From positions 1 through 64,000 of the forward strand of contig JAIBCN010000177.1 of assembly GCA_019694155.1 (NCBI GenBank): DNA of 64,000 bases. The letters run 5' to 3'. Both the position numbers and the translations under genes were made by a program. The notes beneath the pieces were generated by a model. The model was not told the DNA's origin and made no database searches. It was given only the letters and a program-made list of their open reading frames with translations. The stretch comes from Vicinamibacteria bacterium. GTDB lineage: Bacteria; Acidobacteriota; Vicinamibacteria; Fen-336; JAGNNV01. This document shows positions 16,211 to 25,625 of the stretch, one piece after another; position 1 is the first letter of the stretch, and each line of letters opens with the position of its first letter.

Positions 16211-18706
16211 CTACTCGGAGCGAAGAACGGCGGCCGGATCGATGCGACTGGCCCGAAGAGCCGGGATCGCGCCCGCCGCGGCGCTCACCATCGCGAGGGC
16301 AAGAGCGGACCCGAGAAATGCCGTCGGGTCCTGAGGCCGGACATCGAAGAGAAAGCTCTCCACCATCGGGGCCAGGAAGAGAGAAGCCGTGAGTCCTAAG
16401 AGCGCGCCCGCCGCGGAGAGCCTCGCTCCCCGAACGAGCACCAGGCGCAGCACCGCGCGCGGACGGGCGCCCAGAGCCATGCGCACGCCGAACTCGCGCG
16501 TCCGGCTCTGCGCCTGATGGAAGAGCAGAGCGCCCAGGCCGAAGGCGGCGAGAATCAGCGCGAGGAGGCTGAAGGCGGAGAGCAGCACCGCCATCGAGCG
16601 CTCCTGATCAAGCGCGGCGCCCAATTGAGCGTCGAGGGTCGTGACGCCGAAAAGCGGCAAGTCCTTGTCGAGTCGCGCGACCGCGGCCTGGAGGCCGGCG
16701 ATCGCCGCTCCCGGGGCACCTTCCGTGCGAACCAGGAGGGCGAGGCTCGGCATGTAGGCCTGGGCGAGCGCGACATACACAGCGGGCCGCGGCTCCTCGC
16801 GCAGGGTGCGGAGTTTCATGTCGGGCGCCACACCGACGATCCGGAAGGTCTGGTCGAAGGGCCCGAGATCGGTGAGAGTCAGGCCGACCGGGTCACGGCC
16901 CGCAAAGTACTTTCGGGCCAGCGCATCGTTGATGATCGCCACCGGCGCGCCCGCCTTCACGTCTCGCGAATCGAAGTCGCGACCGCGCACCAGCGGCGCG
17001 CCCAGGGTTTCGAAGAACCGGGGCGAGACCATCGTGTAGTCGACGTTCAGCATCTCCTTGGGTGCTGGAACGTAGCCGGGGACGCCGATGCTGACACGCA
17101 TGCCCGAGCGCTGGACGGGCACGTGGCGCGACAGGGCCGCCGACCGAACCCCTGGAATCGCACGCGCCTCCCGCAACAGGGCTTCGTAGAACGCCGCGCC
17201 GCGCTCCTCTGTGTATCCCTGTCGCGCGAGATCGACGCGGGCCACGAACGCGTTTTCCACGGCGAAACCCGGCTTCGTCGAGGCGGCACGCGCGAGGGAA
17301 TGCAGGAGAAGGCCCGCACCCACGAGCAGCACCGCGGAAAGCGCCACCTGGGCCACGACGAGTGAGTCGCGCAAGCGGCTCCTGGGCGCGCTCGACGACG
17401 CTGCGGCGCGCAGGGTCGAGACGAGATCCGCGCGGGAACCACGCAAGGCGGGAGCGAGGCCGAACAGGAGGGTCACCAGGCACGCGACGGCCCCCGCAAA
17501 AAGAACCGGCCGCACGGAGAAGACCGGGACGATCGTGTCCATCGGAATCGCGAAGCCCGAAGGCATGAGGGCGATGAGGGCGTGCCGGACCCCGACCGCG
17601 ACCATGAGCCCGAGGACCGCGGCAGACAAGCTGGTGAGCGTGCTCTCCGCCAGAAGCTGCCGGATCAGCTGGCCTCGCGAGGCGCCAAGGGCGGCCCGGG
17701 TGGCGATCTCCGCCCTCCGGCTGTCGCCCTGAGCGAGCTGGAGCGAGGCGGCATCGGCGCACGCGAGCGCAAGAAGCAGCCCCACCACCCCGAAAAGGAG
17801 CCACGACAGCTTCCGAGTCTCATTGGGTCCGCCAAAGTCGATTGCAGCTTCTCGAGCAGAGACGAGTGCGGGAAAGGCCTCGTCCTTCCCACCGGGGAGG
17901 CTCTCCGCGCGGTGCGCGGCCACCGCGTCGAGCCTCGACTGCGCCTGCTCGATGCTCACGCCCGGAGCCAGACGGCCCACCATGTCGAGCCATGCGAAGC
18001 GCCGATCGTCAAGGGGGTCCACGTAAGCGCGTCCCGGCTTCGGCGTGCTCCACTCCGGGGCCGCCGTCGAGTGCATGGCCATGGGCATCCACAGCAAGGG
18101 CCGGGAGTCGAGGCTCACTCCGTTGAACCCCGAAGCCATGGCGCCCACGACCTCGAAGGCCTGCCCGTTGATCCGCAGGGTGCGGCCGGTGGGATCCGGG
18201 CCGCCAAAGAGGGTTCGCGACAGACCCTCGGAGAGCACCACCACCGGGTGGGCGCCCCGCTCACGGTCATCCGCGGGCGTCAGGGTCCGTCCGAAGGCGG
18301 CCCGCGCTCCAAGCACGTCGAAGTAGTTCCCCGTCACCACCGCACCCGTGACCCGGAAAGCCAAGCCGCCTCCGCCGCTCACGTGGACCGCGATGGAATC
18401 GGCAAAAGCGGCGAGCCCCGCGAAGACTGACGTCTCCGCTCGATAGTCCTGGTACATGGGATAGGAGGAGTTCGAGTGGTTCCTCGGGTCCGTGCGCTCG
18501 GCAGGCGAGTTGACCGCATCCATGCGCACCAGCCGTTCCGCCTGGGGAAAATCGAAGGGCTGGAACAGCGTCGCGTCGACGAGTGTGAAGATCGCAGTCG
18601 ACGCGCCGATTCCCAAGGCCAGGATCACGCTCGCCGAAAGCCCGCGCCCGGGCCGGGCCCTCAGACGGGCCATGGCGAGTCTGAGGTCCTGAAGGGTTGG
18701 GATCAT
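16211..18706 (-). CDS. ADOP-4 permease, first gene of the large operon
   Basis: An 831-residue ADOP permease. It has ALGIGASTAIF (30-40), AEIATRAALGAS in the first FtsX domain and [11 protein letters not shown] (737-747) in the second. ATG 18706 is chosen over an in-frame ATG at 18778 because a GAAAGGCGG site precedes it and the helix that follows (LQDLRLAMARLRARPG) is the standard ADOP N-terminus. A sigma-54-type promoter at 18763-18777 would give a 45-base leader, the only permease promoter of this kind here with both a leader and a ribosome site. It leads the operon that ends with the regulator and kinase. Confidence 0.88.
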   Translation of the reverse strand: MIPTLQDLRLAMARLRARPGRGLSASVILALGIGASTAIFTLVDATLFQPFDFPQAERLVRMDAVNSPAERTDPRNHSNSSYPMYQDYRAETSVFAGLAAFADSIAVHVSGGGGLAFRVTGAVVTGNYFDVLGARAAFGRTLTPADDRERGAHPVVVLSEGLSRTLFGGPDPTGRTLRINGQAFEVVGAMASGFNGVSLDSRPLLWMPMAMHSTAAPEWSTPKPGRAYVDPLDDRRFAWLDMVGRLAPGVSIEQAQSRLDAVAAHRAESLPGGKDEAFPALVSAREAAIDFGGPNETRKLSWLLFGVVGLLLALACADAASLQLAQGDSRRAEIATRAALGASRGQLIRQLLAESTLTSLSAAVLGLMVAVGVRHALIALMPSGFAIPMDTIVPVFSVRPVLFAGAVACLVTLLFGLAPALRGSRADLVSTLRAAASSSAPRSRLRDSLVVAQVALSAVLLVGAGLLLHSLARAASTKPGFAVENAFVARVDLARQGYTEERGAAFYEALLREARAIPGVRSAALSRHVPVQRSGMRVSIGVPGYVPAPKEMLNVDYTMVSPRFFETLGAPLVRGRDFDSRDVKAGAPVAIINDALARKYFAGRDPVGLTLTDLGPFDQTFRIVGVAPDMKLRTLREEPRPAVYVALAQAYMPSLALLVRTEGAPGAAIAGLQAAVARLDKDLPLFGVTTLDAQLGAALDQERSMAVLLSAFSLLALILAAFGLGALLFHQAQSRTREFGVRMALGARPRAVLRLVLVRGARLSAAGALLGLTASLFLAPMVESFLFDVRPQDPTAFLGSALALAMVSAAAGAIPALRASRIDPAAVLRSE

Positions 18707-18762
18707 CGGCCGCCTTTCGGTTTTTCGAACGACCCTGGGAAGCTCATCCGGGCTTGTTCTAA

Positions 18763-18777
18763 TCAATGGCCGTGCCA
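18763..18777 (-). promoter_or_regulatory. Sigma-54-type promoter of the ADOP-4/regulator operon
   Basis: On the minus strand TGGCACGGCCATTGA matches the -24 element perfectly and has TTGA in place of TTGC at -12. It matches the 26893 promoter at 13 of 15 positions. The predicted start is near 18751. Confidence 0.6.
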
Positions 18778-18853
18778 TGATGGCCGCCGCCGCTATCTAA
18801 TTGTCAAGAAGACACTTCAGGTGGCTTGTGGCCGTCGGCTCCGTGCGTCTCTC

Positions 18854-18868
18854 GTCCCAATAGCGAAC
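18854..18868. promoter_or_regulatory. Upstream activator-type inverted repeat
   Basis: GTCCCAATAGCGAAC, an imperfect GTCC-N7-GGAC inverted repeat 77 bp upstream of the promoter at 18763-18777. Together with the following 12 bases it matches 23 of 27 bases of the site at 26984. Confidence 0.55.
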
Positions 18869-18908
18869 ACCGGCTTCCCGAGGCTGGCTCCCCTGGGCTT
18901 TTCGTGCA

Positions 18909-19796
18909 TCATGCGCCAAGAGACTGGCGGCAAGCCGATGGGGTCTCGCGAAAGCTCCTCCCGAAGAGGGCCGTGAAGTGCGAGTGACTTGAAAAGCCCA
19001 GGTCCAGGGCCAGAGCGGTGATGCCCGCTTCAGGATCCTCGAGCCGATCGAGCGCGGCACGCAGCCTCAAGGTAAGGAGGTAGCGGTGGATCGTGGTGCC
19101 GGTTGCCTTTCGAAAGGCGCGGCACAGACAGAAGGCGGAAACGCCAAAGCGCTCGGACAATCGCGCGAGGGGCCAGTCTTCGCTGAAGCGCGCGGAGATC
19201 ATGGCCCTCGCGGCCTCCCCAATCTCGCGAAGCTCGCGCGAGCCCATGTCGCGCCGGGACGCCACCTTTCGTCGAGGGGTCCGGGCCGCGGCCTCACAGA
19301 CGATGTCGTCGAGGAGCGCGTAGACCTCCTCCTCGACCGCACGCGCGGTCATTCCCTGCTGAACCCGTCGGAAGAGCCGCCTCTGGGCCAGATACGACTC
19401 GTCGCTCACACTCACGAAAGGAAAGGCGAAGGGGCCATCGACGCCGGGTTCGAGGCCGTGCGCGAGTACGGCGTCGAGGGCCGCGGCCCGCGGCACCGCG
19501 AACCAATCGCTTCGATCGCCCTCGTCCGCGACGGCCCGGCGGTCGTAGATCTGTCCGCGGTTGTAGACGGTGGCCACGCACTGATCGGCCACGAAACTCG
19601 GTCCGCCCGCGTGGCGGATGCGAACGCTCGATCTCGGGAAGACGAAGATGTCGTTCTGAATCGGGCCCGAATCATTGAAGCGCGGGTGCGTGGTCGGACA
19701 CCTGAAGGCGCCGACCAAGAAGCCGTCGCGGTCGTGGAGAACCGAATCGAGTTCGGCGTCAGCCGACGGGTGAAGAGACGGAGGGCCCTGGAGCAC
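18909..19796 (-). CDS. AraC-family transcriptional regulator
   Basis: A 295-residue regulator. The first 180 residues form a cupin-like N-terminal region of unknown ligand. The C-terminal 100 residues hold the two helix-turn-helix motifs of AraC proteins: LARLSERFGVSAFCLCRAFR, then ITALALDLGFSSHSHFTALF with the conserved GFSSHSHF block. It begins at a GTG four bases after the ADOP-5 stop and is therefore the last gene of the efflux operon. It may feed back on that operon or on the adjacent promoter region at 18.76-18.87 kb, which begins about 40 bases past its stop; neither is demonstrated. Confidence 0.85.
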   Translation of the reverse strand: MLQGPPSLHPSADAELDSVLHDRDGFLVGAFRCPTTHPRFNDSGPIQNDIFVFPRSSVRIRHAGGPSFVADQCVATVYNRGQIYDRRAVADEGDRSDWFAVPRAAALDAVLAHGLEPGVDGPFAFPFVSVSDESYLAQRRLFRRVQQGMTARAVEEEVYALLDDIVCEAAARTPRRKVASRRDMGSRELREIGEAARAMISARFSEDWPLARLSERFGVSAFCLCRAFRKATGTTIHRYLLTLRLRAALDRLEDPEAGITALALDLGFSSHSHFTALFGRSFRETPSACRQSLGA

Positions 19797-19800
19797 GCCC

Positions 19801-22200
19801 TCAGTCCTGTCGAAGCGCGTCCACGGGATTCACGTTCGCGGCCCGGCGGGCGGGCCCCCAGTGGGCGAGGATCGCGGCGCCGGTCAGAATCCCCAGGGTG
19901 CTCGCAACAGTCAGAGGATCCCACGGCTTGACGTCCAGGAGCACGCTCGACATCGCGCGGCCGAGGCCCAGACCAAGGAAGATGCCCATGACGAGGCCGG
20001 TGGCGGTCAGTCGGGCGCCCTGCGAGATCACCATCCCCAGGACGTCGCGCACCGAGGCGCCGAGCGCCATCCGCACTCCGATCTCCCGGGACCTTTGGGC
20101 GACCAGGAACGCGGTGAGACCGTACAGGCCCACCGCTGAGAGCACCAGAGCCACGAGGCCGAGAGCCATGAAGAGGCCGGTGATGATCCGGTTGCTCGCG
20201 AGCTCCTCAAAGGCCACCTGCTCGGCGGTCTTCGCATCGTAGAGAGGCTGATCCGGGTCGGCCGCGCGCAGCGTTTCGCGCAGAAGGGAAAGCACGGGTG
20301 AAGGCGTCGCGGTTCGGACCATCAGAACGATCGACCTCTCGGGGCGTTGAGCGTACGGGAGGTAAACCTGCGCCGCCGGCGGCTGTCCGAGCGAGGGATT
20401 CGCGATGTTCGCAGACAGGCCCACGACCTCCAGCCATGGCGTCTCCGGACCGCCGACCTGGATCCGCCGCCCCAGAGGATCGCCTTCGCCAAATTCCCGC
20501 GCCGCGAAAGCCTGGTTCACGACCGCCACCGCCTGCGACTCCGGGCGGTCGGTGTCCAGAAACTCGCGGCCCTGCTTCACCGGAATGCCGAGCGTCCTGA
20601 AGTACCCCGGCGTGGCCGCGGTGACCACCGCGATTCTCGATCGCTCGCTTTCCTGCCCTTCCACCTCGAGACCCATCTGCCGGACCCGATCGAAGACCGG
20701 CAGCTCGGTTCCTGCCGCCACGCCCGACGCCTCGCCCCGGGAGCGCAGCGTCTCGACCAGGCCTTCCACGCGGCGGCGCATCTCCTCCGCGGTGCCATAG
20801 CGGGACGCCGACAGGTCGATCCGCGCGGTCAGCAGGTCCCGGGTGTCGAAGCCATAGTCGAAATCTCGCAAGGCCATGGCTGCCCTCACCGAAAGCCCCG
20901 AGACCATCAGGAGCGCGGTCGCAAGACCCACCTGCAGCACGACGAGACCGCGGCGGCTTCGGCCCACGCGGCCGGAGGCGCCGGCGCCCGCGCTGGCGTC
21001 ACGAAGCACATTGGAGAGCTCCCGGCCCGCGAGCTGAAGCGCGGGGGAGAGCCCGAAGAGGAGCGGTGCTACGAGCGCCAGTGCCGCCGAGAATGCCAGC
21101 ACGGCCCAGTCGATGACCACGAGATCGTAGAACTGTTCGAAGGCCACGGTGCGCATGAACTGGATCCCAAGCTGCGCGAGGATGAGGCCGAGGCCGGCGC
21201 CGAGCACCGAGAGCACGGCTCCTTCGCCGACGAGCTGCCGTGCGATGCGTCCCTTCCCGGCGCCGAGGGTCATGCGCAAGGCCATCTCCCTCTCCCGTGT
21301 AGTGGCGCGAGCCAGCATGATCCCGGCGACATTCGCGCACGCCACCGCGAACACCAGGCACACCCCGACCGTGAGAAGGGCCAGGATCACGTCCGTTCCC
21401 GAGCCATACAACCCATCCCGCAGAGGGATGGCGCTCGCCGACCAGTCCTTGTTGGTGTCCGGATGCTCCTTCTGCAGACGCGCGGCGATGGTGCCGAACT
21501 CCGAACTCACCTGGGCGGTGGTCACTCCGGCCCTCCGCCTTCCCGTCACGATGAGGTCGCGCCGTTGCCGGTCCTCGGATAGCCCGGCCTGGCCGAGCGG
21601 CCGCCACACGTCGATCTCCGAAAAGCGGCCCACTTCGATGGCCGGGGCGACGATGCCGATCACCGTACCCGCTCGGCCGTCGAGGGTCAGAGTCCGCCCG
21701 ACGACACTCGGATCCGAGCCGAGTTCACGCTGCCAGAAGCCGTGCGCGAGCAGAAACACCGGTGAAGCGCCGGACGCATCCTCCGCGGGCAGGAAGCGGC
21801 GCCCTCTCTCGATCTCCAGATCCCAGACCCGGAAGAGCCCTTCGCTCGCGGCGGCGACGGAGACGCGCCGCGCGTCGCCCTGCCCCGTCAGGGCCCCCGT
21901 GCCGATCGAGATGGCCACGAGTTCCTCCACCGTCTTGGTCTGCTGCCTGAAGTCGAGGAAGTCTCCGTAGGAGAGGCGCGGGCGGTTGCCGTTCTGCTGT
22001 GGATGGAACGACCGCGCCAGGACCATCGTCTTCTCGTCGCGGACGGGCAGGGGCCGAAGCAGGAAGAAGCTCACGAAGCTGAAGATCAGCGCGGAAAGGC
22101 CCAGAGCGAGGCCCAGGGTCACGATCACCACGGCCGAGTGGCCGGGCTGAGTGCGGAGCTTCCTGAGTCCGTGTCCCAGGTCCGAGGCGAATGTGGTCAT
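19801..22200 (-). CDS. ADOP-5 permease
   Basis: At 799 residues this is the shortest ADOP here. The first helix is less canonical (LGLALGLSALIF, 29-40, lacking GIGAN). The FtsX motifs read REMALRMTLGAG and [11 protein letters not shown] (705-715), and the C-terminus ends NPVDALRQD. The ATG has a strong GGAGGG site seven bases upstream. It lies 96 bases after ADOP-6 in the operon with the ATPase and membrane-fusion protein. The altered N-terminal signature suggests divergence after duplication rather than loss of function, since both periplasmic domains and both FtsX domains are complete. Confidence 0.87.
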   Translation of the reverse strand: MTTFASDLGHGLRKLRTQPGHSAVVIVTLGLALGLSALIFSFVSFFLLRPLPVRDEKTMVLARSFHPQQNGNRPRLSYGDFLDFRQQTKTVEELVAISIGTGALTGQGDARRVSVAAASEGLFRVWDLEIERGRRFLPAEDASGASPVFLLAHGFWQRELGSDPSVVGRTLTLDGRAGTVIGIVAPAIEVGRFSEIDVWRPLGQAGLSEDRQRRDLIVTGRRRAGVTTAQVSSEFGTIAARLQKEHPDTNKDWSASAIPLRDGLYGSGTDVILALLTVGVCLVFAVACANVAGIMLARATTREREMALRMTLGAGKGRIARQLVGEGAVLSVLGAGLGLILAQLGIQFMRTVAFEQFYDLVVIDWAVLAFSAALALVAPLLFGLSPALQLAGRELSNVLRDASAGAGASGRVGRSRRGLVVLQVGLATALLMVSGLSVRAAMALRDFDYGFDTRDLLTARIDLSASRYGTAEEMRRRVEGLVETLRSRGEASGVAAGTELPVFDRVRQMGLEVEGQESERSRIAVVTAATPGYFRTLGIPVKQGREFLDTDRPESQAVAVVNQAFAAREFGEGDPLGRRIQVGGPETPWLEVVGLSANIANPSLGQPPAAQVYLPYAQRPERSIVLMVRTATPSPVLSLLRETLRAADPDQPLYDAKTAEQVAFEELASNRIITGLFMALGLVALVLSAVGLYGLTAFLVAQRSREIGVRMALGASVRDVLGMVISQGARLTATGLVMGIFLGLGLGRAMSSVLLDVKPWDPLTVASTLGILTGAAILAHWGPARRAANVNPVDALRQD

Positions 22201-22296
22201 GGCAAAACCCTCCGGTTTCCACGGATAACGCCGCCTTGAAACCTCCGGTTCCCCTGGCCGCTCGATGCGCGCGACATTGTCGGGGTGGGAGGCGAG

Positions 22297-24795
22297 CTAC
22301 TCGTATCGAAGGGTTTTTGAAGGATCCACACGTGCGGCGCGCGCCGCCGGGAGGTAGGCGGCTCCCGCGGCCGAAGCGGCGAGAACACCGAGGGAGAGCG
22401 CGATCGCCGCCCCGTCCCAGGCCGGAACCCCGAAGAGCTGCGAGCGCACCAGCACCGCGACGCCGATCGCAACGGGCACGCCGAGCAGCAGGCCTCCCGC
22501 GACGAGCCGTCCCGCCTGGCCCATGATGAGCCGGACGATGTCGCCCGGCTGGGCTCCCAGGGCGACCCGGACGCCGATCTCGCGGAACCTCTGGCTCACG
22601 CCGTGGCTCAACACGCCGTACAGCCCGAGGGCCGCCAGGAGGAGCGCCAACGCGCCGAAGACACTCGCGAGATACGCCATGGTGCGCTCGGCCGCGATGG
22701 AGTCGGCGCGGGTCTGGTCCAGGGTGGCGAAGCTCGTGGGGGGCACCGCGGGATCAATTCGGGTGGCGATGCTCCGCAGCGTTTCCATGAGCTGGGCCTC
22801 CGGCCCCTTGGCCCTCACGTAGAAAGTCATGGCGCCAAGCACCTTCGCCTGCGCGGAAGGAATGAAGACGTGGCGCCGGCCTTCCTCTTCGTTCACCGCG
22901 CTCATGCGGAAGTCCTTGACCACGCCGACGATCTCGAAATCGAAGGTGTCGCCACGGTTGTAGCCGAAGCGCTGCCCTACCGCATCCTTGCCTTTGAAGA
23001 AGTGCTTCGCGAACGACTCGTTCACGATGGCCACGAGCGGCGCGCCCGCGCCGTCGCGCTCGTCGAAATTGCGGCCCGAAACGATGGGAGCCGCGATGGT
23101 GGTGAACAGTCCCGGGGTGACCTCGAGCCACAGGGGATTCATGTCCTCCTGCTCCGTCGGCGTGTAGCCGGGGATCTTCACCGTGCTCGAGGAATTGCTG
23201 TTGGTGAGCAGGCTGTTGTCGGAAAGGCCGACGGACGCGACGCTCGGCTGCGCCGCGATCTCCGCGGTCACCCGATCGAAGAGGGAGCGCTTCCGGGCCT
23301 CGTCGTATCCCGCGAGAGCCGGGTTGAGGCTGAAGGTGACGATGCGCTCGGTCTCGTACCCCACCGGCCGGCTCGCCAGGTTGAAGAGCGAGCGCGCGAG
23401 AAGGCCGGCCCCCACGAGCAGGGACAAGGAGAGGGCGAGTTGTCCGATGACCAGTCCGTTTCGCGTGCGGCGGCCGCCCGCGGCGGTGGCGCCGCTTCCT
23501 TCCCTCAGGGACGGCGTGAGGGCCACGCGCGTGCCCTGCAGGGCAGGAACGACGCTCGAGACCACCACTCCCAGGAACGCGAGCAGCGCCGCGAAGGCGA
23601 GCACTCTCCCGTCCAGCGAGAAGCTCAGGAGAGCCCGGGCGTCCGGGTCGGGCAGGGTATCGACGAGCAGCTTCCCGCCCACCACGGAGACGGCGAGGCC
23701 AGCGACGAGACCGAGGGTCGCGAGCACGGCGCCCTCCACGACCAGTTCGCGGATGAGACGGGCGCGGGTGCCGCCGAGGGAGAGACGCACCGCGATTTCC
23801 TTGCGCCGCTTGGTCGCCCGCGTCAGGAGCAGATTCGCGATGTTGAGGCAGCCGATGAAGAGCACGAGCGATGCCGTGGCGAGCAGGATCCGGAACGGCG
23901 CTTCCGCCTGTTCGCGGAACCCCGACGCCCCTGCTCCGCCCGGATGCAGTTCGATCGACTTCTTGACGAAGCGCTCGCGGAACTTCTCCGAGTTGCGCGT
24001 CATCGTCTTCACTTCCTCGGCGAGGATCTGCTTGTAGAGCACGTCGAGACGGCTCTGCGCCTCGGCCATGGTGACCCCCGGCTTGAGCCGCGCCACCGGG
24101 GTCAGGAACATCGCGCGCCTGGACTCCAGTTCGTCCCACGTGGGCGTCACCACCCGCTTCATGGTCAGAGGCACGTAGGCCTGGGCATCCTGACCGACCT
24201 CGAGGCCGCGGAAATTGGGCGGGGCCACGCCGACGATCTCCATGCTGGCCGCGTTGATCCGGACCGCCCGGCCGACGATGTTGGGATCGAGACCGAACCG
24301 GCTCTGCCAGTAGGAGTATGAAATCACGACGACCGGATGTCCGCCGACGTTCACATCGTCCGCGGAGGACAGGAGCCGGCCTTTCGCGGGCTGCAGGCCG
24401 AGAACCTCGAAGTAGGAGCCCGAGACGAGGTTCGCGGAGACGCGCTCCGTGCTGGAATCGACGCCGAAGAAGATGGTGGTGGGCAGGTAGGCCAGGACGC
24501 CCGCGAAGACGTCGGACTTGTCGCGGAAGTCCTTGAACATCGGGTAGGAGATCGGCATCGGGAAGTTCTTGTTCGACTCGAACATCCCCGAGTTGGGCCC
24601 CGGAGTGTCGATGATCACGAGACTCCCGGGGTCCTTGACGGGCAGCGACCGTAGCAGGACCTGGTCGAACAGCGAGAACACGGCGGTGTTCGCCCCGATT
24701 CCGAGGGCGAAGGTGAGCACGATCAGAAGGGTCAGACCCGGGGTCCCCGCCACCCGCCGCAGCGCGAGGCGCACGTCGCCGAGCAGGCCGCGCAT
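22297..24795 (-). CDS. ADOP-6 permease, partner of the adjacent ATPase
   Basis: An 832-residue ADOP permease with [11 protein letters not shown] (30-40), KEIAVRLSLGG in the first FtsX domain and REIGVRVALGA (738-748) in the second. Its ATG overlaps the ATPase stop (TGATG), so the two are translationally coupled. The gene order membrane-fusion protein, ATPase, permease matches macAB-type efflux operons, making this the best candidate in the window for a complete tripartite pump. No outer-membrane TolC-like gene is present here. Confidence 0.9.
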   Translation of the reverse strand: MRGLLGDVRLALRRVAGTPGLTLLIVLTFALGIGANTAVFSLFDQVLLRSLPVKDPGSLVIIDTPGPNSGMFESNKNFPMPISYPMFKDFRDKSDVFAGVLAYLPTTIFFGVDSSTERVSANLVSGSYFEVLGLQPAKGRLLSSADDVNVGGHPVVVISYSYWQSRFGLDPNIVGRAVRINAASMEIVGVAPPNFRGLEVGQDAQAYVPLTMKRVVTPTWDELESRRAMFLTPVARLKPGVTMAEAQSRLDVLYKQILAEEVKTMTRNSEKFRERFVKKSIELHPGGAGASGFREQAEAPFRILLATASLVLFIGCLNIANLLLTRATKRRKEIAVRLSLGGTRARLIRELVVEGAVLATLGLVAGLAVSVVGGKLLVDTLPDPDARALLSFSLDGRVLAFAALLAFLGVVVSSVVPALQGTRVALTPSLREGSGATAAGGRRTRNGLVIGQLALSLSLLVGAGLLARSLFNLASRPVGYETERIVTFSLNPALAGYDEARKRSLFDRVTAEIAAQPSVASVGLSDNSLLTNSNSSSTVKIPGYTPTEQEDMNPLWLEVTPGLFTTIAAPIVSGRNFDERDGAGAPLVAIVNESFAKHFFKGKDAVGQRFGYNRGDTFDFEIVGVVKDFRMSAVNEEEGRRHVFIPSAQAKVLGAMTFYVRAKGPEAQLMETLRSIATRIDPAVPPTSFATLDQTRADSIAAERTMAYLASVFGALALLLAALGLYGVLSHGVSQRFREIGVRVALGAQPGDIVRLIMGQAGRLVAGGLLLGVPVAIGVAVLVRSQLFGVPAWDGAAIALSLGVLAASAAGAAYLPAARAARVDPSKTLRYE

Positions 24796-25508
24796 CAGGC
24801 GATCTGCGCGTTTTCGGGCATGGCGCCTTCTTCGACGATGCGCCCGTCGAAGATATGGATGGTGCGATCGGCGTACTTGGCGAAACGCGGATCGTGGGTC
24901 ACCATGACGATGGTGGCTCCGCCCTGGTGCAGTTCGGTCATGAGCGCCATCACCGCGTCGCCGTTCTTCGAGTCGAGGTTTCCCGTCGGCTCGTCGGCGA
25001 GGAGGACCGCGGGCGAACCCACGAGGGCCCTCGCCACCGCGACGCGCTGCTGCTGACCGCCGGAGAGCTGGCTCGGCAGATGCTTGGCGCGGTGCCCCAT
25101 GCCCACCCGCTCCAGGGAGTCCATCGCGCGCTTCTTCCTTTCGGCCGCGCTGGTTCCGCGATAGGTGAGCGGAAGCTCGACGTTCTCGAAGACGGTGAGG
25201 TCGCCGATGAGGTTGAAGCTCTGGAAAATGAAACCGATCTCGCGGTTGCGAACCCGCGCACGGTCGGCGGCGGTCAGTTTCGCCACCGGCTGGTTGTTGA
25301 GAATGTACTGGCCGTCGGTGGGCGAATCGAGCAGGCCGAGGATCGAAAGCAGAGTCGACTTGCCGCAGCCCGAGGGCCCGGCGATGGCCGCGAACTCGCC
25401 CTTCTGAATCTTCAGGTGAATCCCCGAGAGCGCGTGGGTCTCGACCTCGTCGGTCAGGAACACCTTGGTGACGCCGGACAGGTCGATCAGGGCGGGGGTA
25501 TCGGTCAT
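24795..25508 (-). CDS. ABC transporter ATPase, MacB/LolD type
   Basis: A 237-residue nucleotide-binding protein. Walker A GPSGCGKST is at 44-52, Q96 in the Q-loop, signature LSGGQQQR at 148-155, Walker B VLLADEP at 168-174 and H205 in the switch. Unlike the ATPase at 9064-9732 its post-signature helix is the usual RVAVARA. It is flanked by the membrane-fusion protein upstream (117-base gap) and ADOP-6 downstream (overlapping stop and start), so it probably drives that pair. A short hairpin (CCAC-TCTC-GTGG) and no gene are visible in the 117-base gap. Confidence 0.92.
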   Translation of the reverse strand: MTDTPALIDLSGVTKVFLTDEVETHALSGIHLKIQKGEFAAIAGPSGCGKSTLLSILGLLDSPTDGQYILNNQPVAKLTAADRARVRNREIGFIFQSFNLIGDLTVFENVELPLTYRGTSAAERKKRAMDSLERVGMGHRAKHLPSQLSGGQQQRVAVARALVGSPAVLLADEPTGNLDSKNGDAVMALMTELHQGGATIVMVTHDPRFAKYADRTIHIFDGRIVEEGAMPENAQIA

Positions 25509-25625
25509 GGTTCTCTCGGGCTCCTAGAAGAAGGTCTTTGCTGCTTCAACGTCCGGACGGGGCGTTATGTTCCACTCTCGTGGAGATTTGACGTCTCGAC
25601 TTGGCGGCGGGTGCTTACGAAATCT

